A DNA stretch of 64,000 bases from NCBI RefSeq assembly GCF_030209175.1, contig NZ_JARVSM010000001.1, forward strand, positions 434,001-498,000, written 5' to 3'. Shown piece after piece: positions 36,692 through 45,967 of this stretch. A model generated the notes under the pieces. The model was not told the origin of the DNA. It did not search any database and was given only the letters and a program-made list of their open reading frames with translations. Position numbers and translations under genes: made by a program. Positions within the stretch are counted from its first letter, which is position 1. Each line of letters begins with the position of its first letter. Source of the DNA: Pseudomonas sp. efr-133-TYG-5. GTDB lineage: Bacteria > Pseudomonadota > Gammaproteobacteria > Pseudomonadales > Pseudomonadaceae.

Positions 36692-39643
36692 ATGGACGCA
36701 CGCATCAAGCCGATCCCGGTCGGTACGCTGTTGCTCGTAATCGCCGTAGCCCAGGCGCAGGCGCAATACCTTGAGACCGGCAAACCCGGCGATCCGGGCA
36801 GTTGGCGCTCGACGGAATTTCTCCGCGACTGGGGCCTGGAGCGTATGCAGGCCGATCAGGCCTACGCGGCCGGGATCACCGGCAAGGGGGTGAAAATCGC
36901 AGCGCTGGATTCCGGTTTCGATGCCGCCCACCCGGAGTTCGATCCGAGCCGCTATCACCCGGTGCAGGCCAGCGGCAGCTACGTCAATGGCAGCTTGTTC
37001 AACGTTGCCGGCACCCTCAATCCGAACAACGACTCCCACGGCACTCACGTAGTCGGCACCATGGGGGCTTCGCGCGATGGCAACGGCATGCACGGCGTGG
37101 CGTACAACGCGCAAATCTACGTCGGCAACACTAACGCCAACGACAGTTTCCTCTTCGGTCCCAAGCCCGATCCGCGCTATTTCAAAGCGGTCTACGACGC
37201 ACTGGCCGATGCCGGCGTGCGTGCGATCAACAACAGTTGGGGCAGTCAGCCGCCGGATGTCAGCTATCGCACCCTGGCCGACCTGCACGCGGCCTACGCC
37301 CAGCACTGGAACCAGGGCACTTGGCTCGACGCGGCGGCGGATGTTTCGCGACGCGGCGTGATCAACGTGTTCAGCGCCGGCAACAGCGGCTATCCCAACG
37401 CCAGCGTGCGTTCGGCGCTGCCGTATTTCCAGCCGGACCTGGAAGGCCACTGGCTGGCGGTATCCGGGCTCGACCAGGCCAACCAGCAGAAGTACAACCA
37501 GTGCGGCGTCGCCAAATACTGGTGCATCACCACGCCGGGGGCGAAGATCGACAGCACCATTCCCGGCGGCGACTACGCAATCAAGTCCGGTACGTCGATG
37601 GCTGCGCCCCATGCCACCGGCGCGCTGGCGTTGGTGATGGAACGCTACCCGTACATGAACAATCAGCAGGCGCTCGAAGTGCTGCTGACGACCGCCACGC
37701 AACTCGACGGCTCCGTCACCGCAGCACCGACCGAGCGGGTCGGCTGGGGCGTGGCCAACCTGAACCGGGCGATGCACGGCCCGGGGCAACTGCTCGGTGC
37801 GTTCGACGCCCATCTGGCCGCTGGACAAAGCGATGTGTGGAGCAACGACATCTCCGACAAGGCGCTGCTCCAGCGCCAGGGTGAAGACCTCGCCGAGCAC
37901 ACTGCCTGGCAGCAAACCGTGCAAGACCGGGGCTGGCAGAACGGTCTCCCGGCCGGTGCCAGCCAACAGGATCAGACCGATTACGCCGTTGGCATGGCCC
38001 GCGATGCAGCAGCGGCCAGCCGGGTCTATCAAGGCAGCCTGACCAAGTCCGGCGATGGCCGCCTGGTCCTCAGCGGTGCCAACAGCTATCGCGGCCCGAC
38101 CACGGTCAATGGCGGGCTGCTGACGGTCAACGGCACGCTGACGTCGGCGGTTACCGTCAACGACAGCGGCACCCTCGGCGGCTCCGGGCAGATCGCCAGC
38201 CTGACCGCCAACCGCGGCGCACGCGTGGCGCCCGGCAATTCGATCGGCACCTTGAACGTCGCCGGTGACGTGACCTTCGCCCCTGGATCGACCTATGCCG
38301 TGGAGCTATCACCGACCCGCAGCGATCGCCTCGTTGCCGGCGGGACGGCCACCGTCAGCGGTGCGACCGTCAGCCTGGCCCTGGAGAACAGCCCGACACT
38401 GCTAAGCGCCCCCCAAGCGCGAAGCCTGCTCGGCCATCAGTACGACATTCTGCAGGCGGCGGGCGGCATTCAAGGGCAATTCGCCGCGGTGCTGCCGGAT
38501 TACCTGTTCATCGGCGGCAACCTGGCTTACGCCGGCAATGGCATCACGCTGAATGTCGAGCGTACGGCGACATCCTTCGCCAGCGTCGCCCGGACACCGA
38601 ATCAACGCGCCGTGGCGGCGGCTGCCGAGGGTTTGGGCGCGGGTAATTCGGTGTACGAAAGCCTGCTGCTGTCTTCGACGGCGGGGGCGGCGCAACAGGC
38701 GTTCCAGCAACTGAGCGGGGAGATCTACCCGGCCCTCGGTTCGGTGTTGATCAACGACAGTCGGCAGTTGCGCGATGCCATCGGTGAGCGCTTGCACGAC
38801 GCGGCGGCCACGCAAAGCAACGGCTGGATCAAGGCCCTGGGCGCCTGGGGCAGCACTGATTCGGGCAACGACACCGCCGGCTACAGCCAATCCATCGGCG
38901 GCTTGCTGGCGGGGGTCGATGGCGCCGTCGATGAGCAGACGCGCATCGGTCTGGTCACCGGCTACAGCGACAGTTCGCTGAGCATGGGCTCGGGCACGCA
39001 TGCTTCGGCGAAGGTCGACAGCTACCACCTCGGCGCCTATGCCGGCCACGATATCGGCGCCTGGCGCCTGAGTACCGGTGCGGCCTACAGCTGGCATCGC
39101 GCCGAGGTGAAGCGCGACCTGCAATACGGCGACCTCAGCGCCAAGCAGAAAGCCAAGGTCGACGCCGCGACCACTCAGGTGTTCGCTGAAGCGGCGTACC
39201 GAGTGCACTGGCAACCACTGGTGCTGGAGCCGTTCGCCAACCTGGCCTATGTCCACCTGGACACGGATGGCTTCACCGAGAAGGGCGACGCCGCCGCGCT
39301 GAAAAGCGCCGATGAACAGCGTGATGCGGTGCTCGGCACCCTCGGCGTGCGCGCGAGCAAAACCTTCACCCTGGCCTCGGCGCAGCAGCTGGATGTCAGC
39401 GGGCACCTGGGCTGGCAGCACAGCCTCAGCGACATCGATGCCGAACAACACCTGCGCTTCGCCAGCGGCAGCGCGCCGTACAGCGTCGAAAGCGCGCCGC
39501 TGGCGCGCGACGCCGCCCTGGTCGGGGTGCAGGCGAGCCTGGCATTGAGCCGGGACGTGCGGGTGAATCTCGATTACACCGGGCAACTGGCCAGTCGCGA
39601 AAAGAATCACGGCGTCGGGCTCAGCCTGAACTGGCAGTTCTGA
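36692..39643 (+). CDS. Autotransporter subtilisin-type serine protease (first of two)
   Basis: A 983-aa type Va autotransporter. A signal peptide (LLLVIAVAQAQA) is followed by an S8 peptidase domain with catalytic Asp73 (ALDSGFD), His116 (DSHGTHVVG) and Ser302 (SGTSMAAPHATG). A PATR-type repeat (LTKSGDGRLVLSGANSYRGPTTVNGGLLTVNG) marks the beta-helical passenger end at about 450-480. The C-terminal beta-barrel occupies about 715-983, ending with the aromatic WQF. It is expected to be displayed on or released from the cell surface. It corresponds by position to prtA/pspA of other fluorescens strains. A GTG at 36680 is an alternative start. It is paralogous to the next gene. Confidence 0.9.
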   Translation: MDARIKPIPVGTLLLVIAVAQAQAQYLETGKPGDPGSWRSTEFLRDWGLERMQADQAYAAGITGKGVKIAALDSGFDAAHPEFDPSRYHPVQASGSYVNGSLFNVAGTLNPNNDSHGTHVVGTMGASRDGNGMHGVAYNAQIYVGNTNANDSFLFGPKPDPRYFKAVYDALADAGVRAINNSWGSQPPDVSYRTLADLHAAYAQHWNQGTWLDAAADVSRRGVINVFSAGNSGYPNASVRSALPYFQPDLEGHWLAVSGLDQANQQKYNQCGVAKYWCITTPGAKIDSTIPGGDYAIKSGTSMAAPHATGALALVMERYPYMNNQQALEVLLTTATQLDGSVTAAPTERVGWGVANLNRAMHGPGQLLGAFDAHLAAGQSDVWSNDISDKALLQRQGEDLAEHTAWQQTVQDRGWQNGLPAGASQQDQTDYAVGMARDAAAASRVYQGSLTKSGDGRLVLSGANSYRGPTTVNGGLLTVNGTLTSAVTVNDSGTLGGSGQIASLTANRGARVAPGNSIGTLNVAGDVTFAPGSTYAVELSPTRSDRLVAGGTATVSGATVSLALENSPTLLSAPQARSLLGHQYDILQAAGGIQGQFAAVLPDYLFIGGNLAYAGNGITLNVERTATSFASVARTPNQRAVAAAAEGLGAGNSVYESLLLSSTAGAAQQAFQQLSGEIYPALGSVLINDSRQLRDAIGERLHDAAATQSNGWIKALGAWGSTDSGNDTAGYSQSIGGLLAGVDGAVDEQTRIGLVTGYSDSSLSMGSGTHASAKVDSYHLGAYAGHDIGAWRLSTGAAYSWHRAEVKRDLQYGDLSAKQKAKVDAATTQVFAEAAYRVHWQPLVLEPFANLAYVHLDTDGFTEKGDAAALKSADEQRDAVLGTLGVRASKTFTLASAQQLDVSGHLGWQHSLSDIDAEQHLRFASGSAPYSVESAPLARDAALVGVQASLALSRDVRVNLDYTGQLASREKNHGVGLSLNWQF

Positions 39644-39761
39644 GTGCGTCGCCAGCAACGGCATGCGCGCTCGCCATAAACGTAATCGACAGGTCAGCAC
39701 GGCAACCTGCCAGGCAAACCACAGACGGATTTTTCGCAACATCACTAAGGAAGGTCGCTGG

Positions 39762-42700
39762 ATGAAAAACCACAATACTCCCGCGCAAGCGGGTGGCTGC
39801 TTTCGCCTGAAAACCCTCAACGCGGCGCTGCTGTGCGCGCTCGCCTCCTCGGGCAACGCGCACGCGGCGCCGTATGTGGAGGCCGGTCGGGCAGGGGACC
39901 CGGCCAGTTGGCGCAGCAGCGAATTCCAGGCCGATTGGGGGCTGGGCGCGATTGGTGCGGATCACGCCTATGCCGCCGGTTATTCCGGGAAAAACGTCAA
40001 GCTGGGGATCTTCGACCAGCCGGTGTATGCCGCGCACCCGGAGTTTTCCGGGGCGAACAAGGTCGTGACCCTGGTCACCAGTGGCATCCGCGAATACACC
40101 GACCCGTACATCCCGGTCAAAGCCGGGGACGCGTTTCGTTATGACGGCTCGCCTTCGGTCGGCTCCGACGGCAAGCTTGGCGCCCACGGTACCCACGTCG
40201 GCGGTATCGCCGCCGGCAGCCGCGACGGCGGGGTGATGCACGGCGTGGCCTACGGCGCGCAGATCATCAGCGCCGACAACGGCGACCCAGGCCCGGAGGA
40301 CGGCATCGTCCGTGGCAACGACGGCGCGGTGTACAAGGCCGGTTGGGACGCCTTGATCGCCAGTGGCGCGCGCATCATCAACAACAGTTGGGGCATCGGT
40401 ATAACCGACCGTTTCGACCTCGGCGGCCGCGACCCGGCGTATCCGCACTTCACCGTCAACGACGCGCAGGTGCAGTTCAACGAAATCCGCACGCTGCTCG
40501 GCACCAAGCCTGGCGGTGCCTACGACGGCGCAATCGCCGCCGCGCGCTCGGGCATCGTGACGATCTTCGCCGCCGGTAACGACTACAACCTGAACAACCC
40601 CGACGCCATCGCCGGCCTCGGCTATTTCGTGCCGGAAATCGCGCCGAACTGGGTGACCGTCGCCGCGTTGCAGAAGAACCCCGACCTGAACAGTGCCAAT
40701 CCGTACATCATGAGTACGTTTTCCTCGCGCTGCGGCTACACCGCGAGTTTCTGCGTGGCGGCACCCGGCACGCGGATCTACAGCTCGATCATCAGCGGCA
40801 CCAACGCCGACAACCTGAGCACCGGCTACGCCAACTACAACGGCACCTCGATGGCGGCGCCGCACGTTGCCGGCTCCATGGCGGTGCTGATGGAGCGTTT
40901 CCCGTACATGACCGGCGCGCAGGTCGCCAGCGTGCTGCGCACCACCGCCACCGATCTCGGTGCGCCAGGCGTCGATGCCCTGTACGGCTGGGGCATGATC
41001 AACCTGCGCAAAGGCATCGACGGCCCGGCGATGTTCGTCACCGAACAGGACATTCCGAGCGAATTCCGCATCGACGGTGCCTACGGTTCGAGTCAGTTCG
41101 TCGCCGACCTGCCGGGTATCGGCGCGATCATCGACAAGGGCAAGCCGACCGAGCGGGTGTGCAACGACATCACCTGCGGCCTCGATACCTGGCGCAACGA
41201 CATCGCCGGTCACGGCGGCCTGACCAAGCAGGGCCTTGGCACGCTGGTGCTGACCGGGGCCAACACCTACAGCGGTCCGACCCTGGTCAACCAGGGCCGA
41301 CTGGCAATCAATGGTTCGCTGCAATCGGCCGTCACCGTCAATGCCGGCGGCATCCTCGGCGGTAACGGCCGGGTCGCCGCACTGACCGCCAACAGCGGCG
41401 CTACGGTCGCGCCGGGCAACTCCATCGGCACGCTGAATGTGGCCGGCGATGTAACGTTCGCAGCAGGTTCGACCTATGCCGTGGAGGTCTCGCCGACCAG
41501 CAGCGACCGGATAGTCGCTGGTGGCACCGCGCGGATCGATGGCGCCACGGTCAGCCTGTCGCTGGAGAACAGCCCGACCTTGTTGACCACCGGCGACGTG
41601 CAAAGTCTGCTCGGCAGGCAATTCAACATCCTGCAAGCGGCGGACGGTATCCAGGGCCAGTTTGGCCAGGTGCTGCCGAACTACGCGTTTCTCGGCGGCA
41701 CCCTGGCGTATTCGCCGGGCGGCGTGCAGCTGGAGGTCGGGCGCAACGGCGCCTCGTTCGCCAGCGTCGGTCTGACCGACAACCAACGCGCCGTCGGTGC
41801 TGCCGCCGAGCGCCTGGGCGCCGGCAATGCGCTGTTTGAAACCCTGCTGCTGTCGCCAAACGCCGCCGCGGCGCAACAGGCTTTCCAGCAGCTGTCCGGC
41901 GAGATTCATCCGGCCATCGGCACACTGCTGATCAACGACAGCCGTTACCTGCGCGACGCCGTGGGCGAGCGCCTGCGTGAGCGTGATCTGTTCAACGCCG
42001 ATGCACCGACTGACGCGCGCAGCAACGCCTGGGTCAAAGTGCTCGGCTCGTGGGGCAAGAGCGATGGCGGGCATGAACATGCCGACAGCAACAGCTCCAT
42101 CGGCGGCCTGCTGGCCGGTGTCGATGGGTTGATCGCCGAAGACACCCGCCTGGGTTTCGTCACCGGTTACAGCGACAGCTCGCTGAGCATGGGCAGTGGC
42201 ACCCATTCGTCGGCGTCGGTCGACAGCTACCACCTGGGTGCGTATCTGGGCCATGAAATCGACGCCTTGCGCCTGACCGTTGGCGGCGCCTACAGCTGGC
42301 ACCGCATCGACGTCAAACGTGACCTGCAACTGGCCGATGTCAGCAGCAAGCAGAAAGTCAAACGCGACGCGAGCACCGCACAGCTGTTCACCGAAGCGGC
42401 CTATGACCTGCGTCTGCACCCGCTGAACCTGGAGCCGTTCGCCAACCTCGCCTACGTGCACCTCAACAGCGACAGCTTCACCGAGAAGGGTGATGCGGCG
42501 GCGCTGAAGGGCGGCGAGGACAATCGTGACGCCGTGCTGTCGACCCTCGGCGTGCGCGCCAAGCGCAGCTTTGCGCTGTCGGACAAGCAGCAACTGGAAC
42601 TTGGTGCGAGCCTGGGCTGGCAGCACAACCTGAGCAGTGTCGATGCGAGCAATCACCTGGCCTTCGCCAATGGCAACAGCGCGTTCAACGTGCAGAGCGT

Positions 42701-42848
42701 GTCGCTGGATCGCGATGCGGCCGTGGTCGGCGTCCGCGCCGGTCTGGCGCTCAATCGCGATGTGCGGGTGAACCTGGATTACAACGGCCTGATCGGCTCC
42801 AACGAGAAGGACCACGGCGTGGGTCTGACCCTCGACTGGCAGTTCTGA
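39762..42848 (+). CDS. Autotransporter subtilisin-type serine protease (second of two)
   Basis: A 1028-aa paralogue of the preceding gene with the same plan. It has a signal peptide (ALLCALASSGNAHAA), an S8 protease domain with His142 (AHGTHVGG) and Ser363 (NGTSMAAPHVAG), a PATR repeat (LTKQGLGTLVLTGANTYSGPTLVNQG) and a C-terminal barrel ending WQF. The catalytic Asp is Asp85 within GIFDQPVYAAHPEF, so the usual DSG/DTG is replaced by DQP. The Asp is present, but its surroundings are altered, so activity or specificity may differ. AGGAAGG lies nine bases before the ATG. It corresponds by position to prtB/pspB. Confidence 0.9.
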   Translation: MKNHNTPAQAGGCFRLKTLNAALLCALASSGNAHAAPYVEAGRAGDPASWRSSEFQADWGLGAIGADHAYAAGYSGKNVKLGIFDQPVYAAHPEFSGANKVVTLVTSGIREYTDPYIPVKAGDAFRYDGSPSVGSDGKLGAHGTHVGGIAAGSRDGGVMHGVAYGAQIISADNGDPGPEDGIVRGNDGAVYKAGWDALIASGARIINNSWGIGITDRFDLGGRDPAYPHFTVNDAQVQFNEIRTLLGTKPGGAYDGAIAAARSGIVTIFAAGNDYNLNNPDAIAGLGYFVPEIAPNWVTVAALQKNPDLNSANPYIMSTFSSRCGYTASFCVAAPGTRIYSSIISGTNADNLSTGYANYNGTSMAAPHVAGSMAVLMERFPYMTGAQVASVLRTTATDLGAPGVDALYGWGMINLRKGIDGPAMFVTEQDIPSEFRIDGAYGSSQFVADLPGIGAIIDKGKPTERVCNDITCGLDTWRNDIAGHGGLTKQGLGTLVLTGANTYSGPTLVNQGRLAINGSLQSAVTVNAGGILGGNGRVAALTANSGATVAPGNSIGTLNVAGDVTFAAGSTYAVEVSPTSSDRIVAGGTARIDGATVSLSLENSPTLLTTGDVQSLLGRQFNILQAADGIQGQFGQVLPNYAFLGGTLAYSPGGVQLEVGRNGASFASVGLTDNQRAVGAAAERLGAGNALFETLLLSPNAAAAQQAFQQLSGEIHPAIGTLLINDSRYLRDAVGERLRERDLFNADAPTDARSNAWVKVLGSWGKSDGGHEHADSNSSIGGLLAGVDGLIAEDTRLGFVTGYSDSSLSMGSGTHSSASVDSYHLGAYLGHEIDALRLTVGGAYSWHRIDVKRDLQLADVSSKQKVKRDASTAQLFTEAAYDLRLHPLNLEPFANLAYVHLNSDSFTEKGDAAALKGGEDNRDAVLSTLGVRAKRSFALSDKQQLELGASLGWQHNLSSVDASNHLAFANGNSAFNVQSVSLDRDAAVVGVRAGLALNRDVRVNLDYNGLIGSNEKDHGVGLTLDWQF

Positions 42849-42906
42849 ACCAAAGGAGCGGACAGGTTTCGCTGGGAAGCCTGGCGATGCTCAGCTTCTG
42901 TACGCG

Positions 42907-42949
42907 CTGCCGGTGGCTGCGATCGCGGAAAGATCGCAACCACCGGCAG
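42907..42949 (+). repeat. Long inverted repeat between the second autotransporter and the lipase
   Basis: An 18-bp stem (42907-42924 with 42932-42949, one mismatch) has a 7-nt loop. It contains GGCTGCGATC, the same core as the hairpin at 29504-29534, and is probably a REP-type palindrome. It lies in the 210-bp gap before the lipase, so it may reduce readthrough or stabilise mRNA ends. Confidence 0.6.
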
Positions 42950-43058
42950 CGCCGGCAAGGCGCAGGCAAGTCGTTTCAAAATGCTCCGGGGCGTCCCGCG
43001 AGGGGCGCTCTGGCTGTGAGCTATCTCTGACAATTCCAACAAAAGAGAGGCAATAGCA

Positions 43059-44912
43059 ATGGGTGTATATGACTACAAGAACTTCGGCACGGCAGACTCC
43101 AAGGCGTTGTTCAGCGACGCCATGGCCATCACGCTGTATTCCTACCACAACCTCGATAACGGCTTCGCCGTCGGTTACCAGCACAATGGCTTCGGCCTCG
43201 GCTTGCCGGCTACGCTGGTCGCCGCGCTGATCGGCGGTACCGATTCGCAAGGGGTGATCCCTGGTGTGCCGTGGAACCCGGACTCGGAGAAACTCGCCCT
43301 CGATGCGGTGAAAAAGGCTGGCTGGACGCCGATCACGGCGGCGCAGCTGGGCTATGAGGGCAAGACCGACGCCCGTGGGACCTTTTTCGGTGAAAAGCCG
43401 GGTTACACCAGTGCCCAGGTCGAAGTCCTCGGCAAATATGACGCGCAGGGCCATCTCAAGGAACTCGGCATTGCCTTTCGCGGCACCAGCGGCCCGCGGG
43501 AAATCCTGATTGGCGATTCCATCGCCGACGCGATCAACGATCTGCTGGCCGCCTTCGGGCCCAAGGATTACGCGAAGAATTACGTCGGCGAAGCGTTCGG
43601 CAATCTGCTCGACGACGTGGTGGCATTCGCCAGAGCCAACGGCCTCAGTGGCAAGGACGTACTCGTCAGCGGTCACAGCCTCGGCGGGCTGGCGGTCAAC
43701 AGCATGGCGGATCTGAGCAGCGGCAAATGGGGCGGTTTCTTCGCCGACTCCAATTACATTGCCTACGCATCGCCGACCCAGAGCAGCACGGACAAAGTGC
43801 TCAACGTCGGCTATGAAAACGATCCGGTGTTCCGCGCCCTGGACGGCTCGACCTTCACCGGCGCCTCGGTCGGCGTGCACGACGCAGCGAAGGCATCGGC
43901 CACCGACAACATTGTCAGCTTCAACGATCACTACGCCTCGAATGCGTGGAACGTGCTGCCGTACTCGATCCTCAACGTTCCGACCTGGATCTCGCACCTG
44001 CCCACCGCGTATGGCGACGGCATGAACCGGGTGATCGAATCGGCGTTCTACGACCTGACCAGCAAGGACTCGACGATCATCGTCGCCAACCTGTCGGACC
44101 CGGCCCGGGCCACTACCTGGGTGCAGGACCTCAACCGCAATGCCGAGCCCCACAAGGGCAGCACCTTCATCATCGGCAGCGACGGCAACGACCTGATCCA
44201 GGGTGGCAGCGGCAACGATTACCTGGAGGGCCGCGCCGGTAACGACACCTTCCGCGACGGCGGCGGCTATAACCTGCTGCTCGGCGGCTCGGGCAGCAAT
44301 ACCCTGGAGCTGCAGAAGTCGCTGAACAGCTTCGACTTCGCCAACGACGGTGCCGGCAACCTGTACATCCGCGATGCCAGTGGCGGCATCAGCATCACCC
44401 GCGACATCGGTAGCATCGTCAGCAAAGAGCCAGGCCTGCTCTGGGGCCTGTTCAAGGACGATGTCACTCACAGCGTCACGGCCAGCGGCTTGAAGGTCGG
44501 CGACCACCTCACCCAGTACGCGGCCAGCGTGAAGGGCACCGGCGGTGCGGATACGCTCAAGGCTCACGCCGGCGGCGACTGGTTATTCGGCCTGGAGGGC
44601 AACGACCATTTGATCGGCGGGGCGGGTAACGACGTCTTTGTCGGCGGCGCCGGCAATGATCTGCTGGAGTCGGGCGGTGGCGCCGACACCTTTGTCTTCA
44701 GCGGTGCGTTCGGCCAGGATCGGCTGGTCGGCTATACGGCCAACGACAAACTGGTGTTCCTCGGCGTGCAGGGCGTGCTGCCCAGCGACGACTTCCGTAC
44801 CCACGCCACGGCGGTGGGGCAGGATACGGTGCTGAAATTCGGTGCTGATTCGGTGACGCTGGTCGGGGTCGCGTTGAGCAGCCTGAACGGCGACGGGATT
44901 GTCATCGCCTGA
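43059..44912 (+). CDS. lipA: Family I.3 RTX lipase (TliA/LipA type)
   Basis: A 617-aa extracellular lipase. The start MGVYDYKNFGTADSKALFSDA and the overall length match the thermostable lipase TliA of P. fluorescens. The nucleophile elbow is GHSLGG with Ser207. RTX repeats occur as GSDGNDLIQGGSGNDYLEGRAGNDTF (about 375-400) and GGAGNDVFVGGAGNDLLESGGGADTF (about 526-550). There is no Sec signal; the C-terminal DGIVIA and the neighbouring AprDEF genes indicate type I export. No cysteine is needed for folding, which is typical of the family. AAAAGAGAGG lies upstream of the ATG. It is the last gene of the exoenzyme island. Confidence 0.95.
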   Translation: MGVYDYKNFGTADSKALFSDAMAITLYSYHNLDNGFAVGYQHNGFGLGLPATLVAALIGGTDSQGVIPGVPWNPDSEKLALDAVKKAGWTPITAAQLGYEGKTDARGTFFGEKPGYTSAQVEVLGKYDAQGHLKELGIAFRGTSGPREILIGDSIADAINDLLAAFGPKDYAKNYVGEAFGNLLDDVVAFARANGLSGKDVLVSGHSLGGLAVNSMADLSSGKWGGFFADSNYIAYASPTQSSTDKVLNVGYENDPVFRALDGSTFTGASVGVHDAAKASATDNIVSFNDHYASNAWNVLPYSILNVPTWISHLPTAYGDGMNRVIESAFYDLTSKDSTIIVANLSDPARATTWVQDLNRNAEPHKGSTFIIGSDGNDLIQGGSGNDYLEGRAGNDTFRDGGGYNLLLGGSGSNTLELQKSLNSFDFANDGAGNLYIRDASGGISITRDIGSIVSKEPGLLWGLFKDDVTHSVTASGLKVGDHLTQYAASVKGTGGADTLKAHAGGDWLFGLEGNDHLIGGAGNDVFVGGAGNDLLESGGGADTFVFSGAFGQDRLVGYTANDKLVFLGVQGVLPSDDFRTHATAVGQDTVLKFGADSVTLVGVALSSLNGDGIVIA

Positions 44913-44921
44913 CGGCAGGCA

Positions 44922-44945
44922 GGCGAGGGCGCCGGCGCCCTCGCC
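44922..44945 (+). terminator. Terminator-like palindrome after the lipase
   Basis: GGCGAGGGCGCC/GGCGCCCTCGCC is a perfect 24-nt palindrome beginning 10 bp after the lipase stop. It is followed by ACATTTAAAG, with only a weak T stretch. Confidence 0.65.
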
Positions 44946-45069
44946 ACATTTAAAGTGACTCGCCGGCCATGGCCTGACTCAAAACCCTGCAAAACAGCAA
45001 ATGCGGCCTAAAGCCATCGCATGCACGCTCGTCATGTAGAGGCCGCCAATGAGTACAGGAGATGCACAC

Positions 45070-45444
45070 GTGAAAGGTTTCAAGGGGTCTGTCGGTATCG
45101 TCGCAGGGGCGCTGTTAGCGGCCCATGCCTGGGCCGATCTGCCTCACAGCTCGATTCTGAGCCGTTATGGGGTCAGTACCGATCAATTGCCGGCACCGGC
45201 CGAGACTGCAGAAGTGAAGCCGGTCGAACAGAAAAGCCGATTTCAGATCCAGCCCGAACAGCCGTTCGTGACCCTGCGTCTGGGTGACGGCAAACCAGTG
45301 CAAACCACCGGCAACCTGAGCATTGATCGCATGGCGCAGCAGGAGCGTGAGCGCTGCCAGCGTCTGCAGGCCGAACTGGTCCGGCGAGGCGGGCAATACC
45401 TGAGTTGCGATGACAGCATTCCCGGCATGACCCTGCCGCAATAA
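45070..45444 (+). CDS. Small secreted protein of unknown function
   Basis: A 124-aa protein starting at GTG 45070, which has ACAGGAG eight bases ahead. The frame also contains an ATG at 45049 without a ribosome site. A signal peptide (FKGSVGIVAGALLAAHAWA) precedes a mature part beginning DLPHSSILSRYG. Two cysteines (RERCQRLQ and YLSCDDS) could form a disulfide across a helix. No family is recognised. It lies 157 bp after the lipase, beyond its terminator. Confidence 0.65.
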   Translation: MKGFKGSVGIVAGALLAAHAWADLPHSSILSRYGVSTDQLPAPAETAEVKPVEQKSRFQIQPEQPFVTLRLGDGKPVQTTGNLSIDRMAQQERERCQRLQAELVRRGGQYLSCDDSIPGMTLPQ

Positions 45445-45451
45445 TTCATTC

Positions 45452-45469
45452 AAAAGCGCCGGCAGGCGC
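45452..45469 (-). terminator. Weak terminator of the YgdI-like gene
   Basis: On the minus strand, GCGCC-TGCC-GGCGC is followed by TTTT. The stem is only 5 bp and lies 75 bp after the stop, so the call is tentative. Confidence 0.4.
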
Positions 45470-45544
45470 CGTCGAGTGCAACGCGGCTGCGATCTTCACA
45501 TCGGCACGTTGGCAACCTCGACAGTGCCTGTCGCTCGTTACGCG

Positions 45545-45769
45545 TCAGTCTTCCTTGCGCACCGTCGCCACTTCATCGGCACGCACGCGCACCTTGGCCC
45601 CGGAAATATCCTTGAACTCGTAGAAGCCGTCTTCGGTCTTGGTTTTCGGCATGTCTTCGGTCAGGTATTGCGTGCCGTTCTGCAGCGTCACCACCGTCGG
45701 GGTGGAGCAACCGGCCAATGCCAGCAGCGCTGCAACAAGCAATGGCGCGCCCAATGTCGTGAATTTCAT
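45545..45769 (-). CDS. YgdI/YgdR-family lipoprotein
   Basis: A 74-aa lipoprotein. The signal MKFTTLGAPLLVAALLALAGC carries the lipobox LAGC with Cys21. The mature domain VVTLQNGTQYLTEDMPKTKTEDGFYEFKDISGAKVRVRADEVATVRK is the small SH3-like fold of the YgdI/YgdR (DUF903) family, whose role is unknown. AGAGG lies before ATG 45769. It is a single gene. Confidence 0.85.
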   Translation of the reverse strand: MKFTTLGAPLLVAALLALAGCSTPTVVTLQNGTQYLTEDMPKTKTEDGFYEFKDISGAKVRVRADEVATVRKED

Positions 45770-45967
45770 AACCACCTCTCATTCCATGTCGTTGACCGCA
45801 GTCGGTCCTCTAACGCGGTTGGTGCCGCCGGGCCGGGAAAAGTTCACGGCGCGGGGAAATAATTTCCTCGGCGCGCTGCCATTGATCCTTTTCCGTTTGC
45901 GCCGGGCGGGGCAGAGCTGGTATCTGTACGCATAACCAGTATTTGATCGCATGGCCCCGACATCACC

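Noticed and set aside
36144..42163. Recent gene conversion between the two autotransporters
   Set aside because: Matching protein segments differ at many synonymous sites (compare about 38235-38320 with 41415-41500), so there is no recent identity tract.
39621..42815. 1064-codon open frame on the minus strand opposite the second autotransporter
   Set aside because: It mirrors GC-rich codon structure of the real gene. Its composition is shadow-like (rich in H, Q, R, G, A), and the plus-strand protein has clear signal, protease and barrel motifs.
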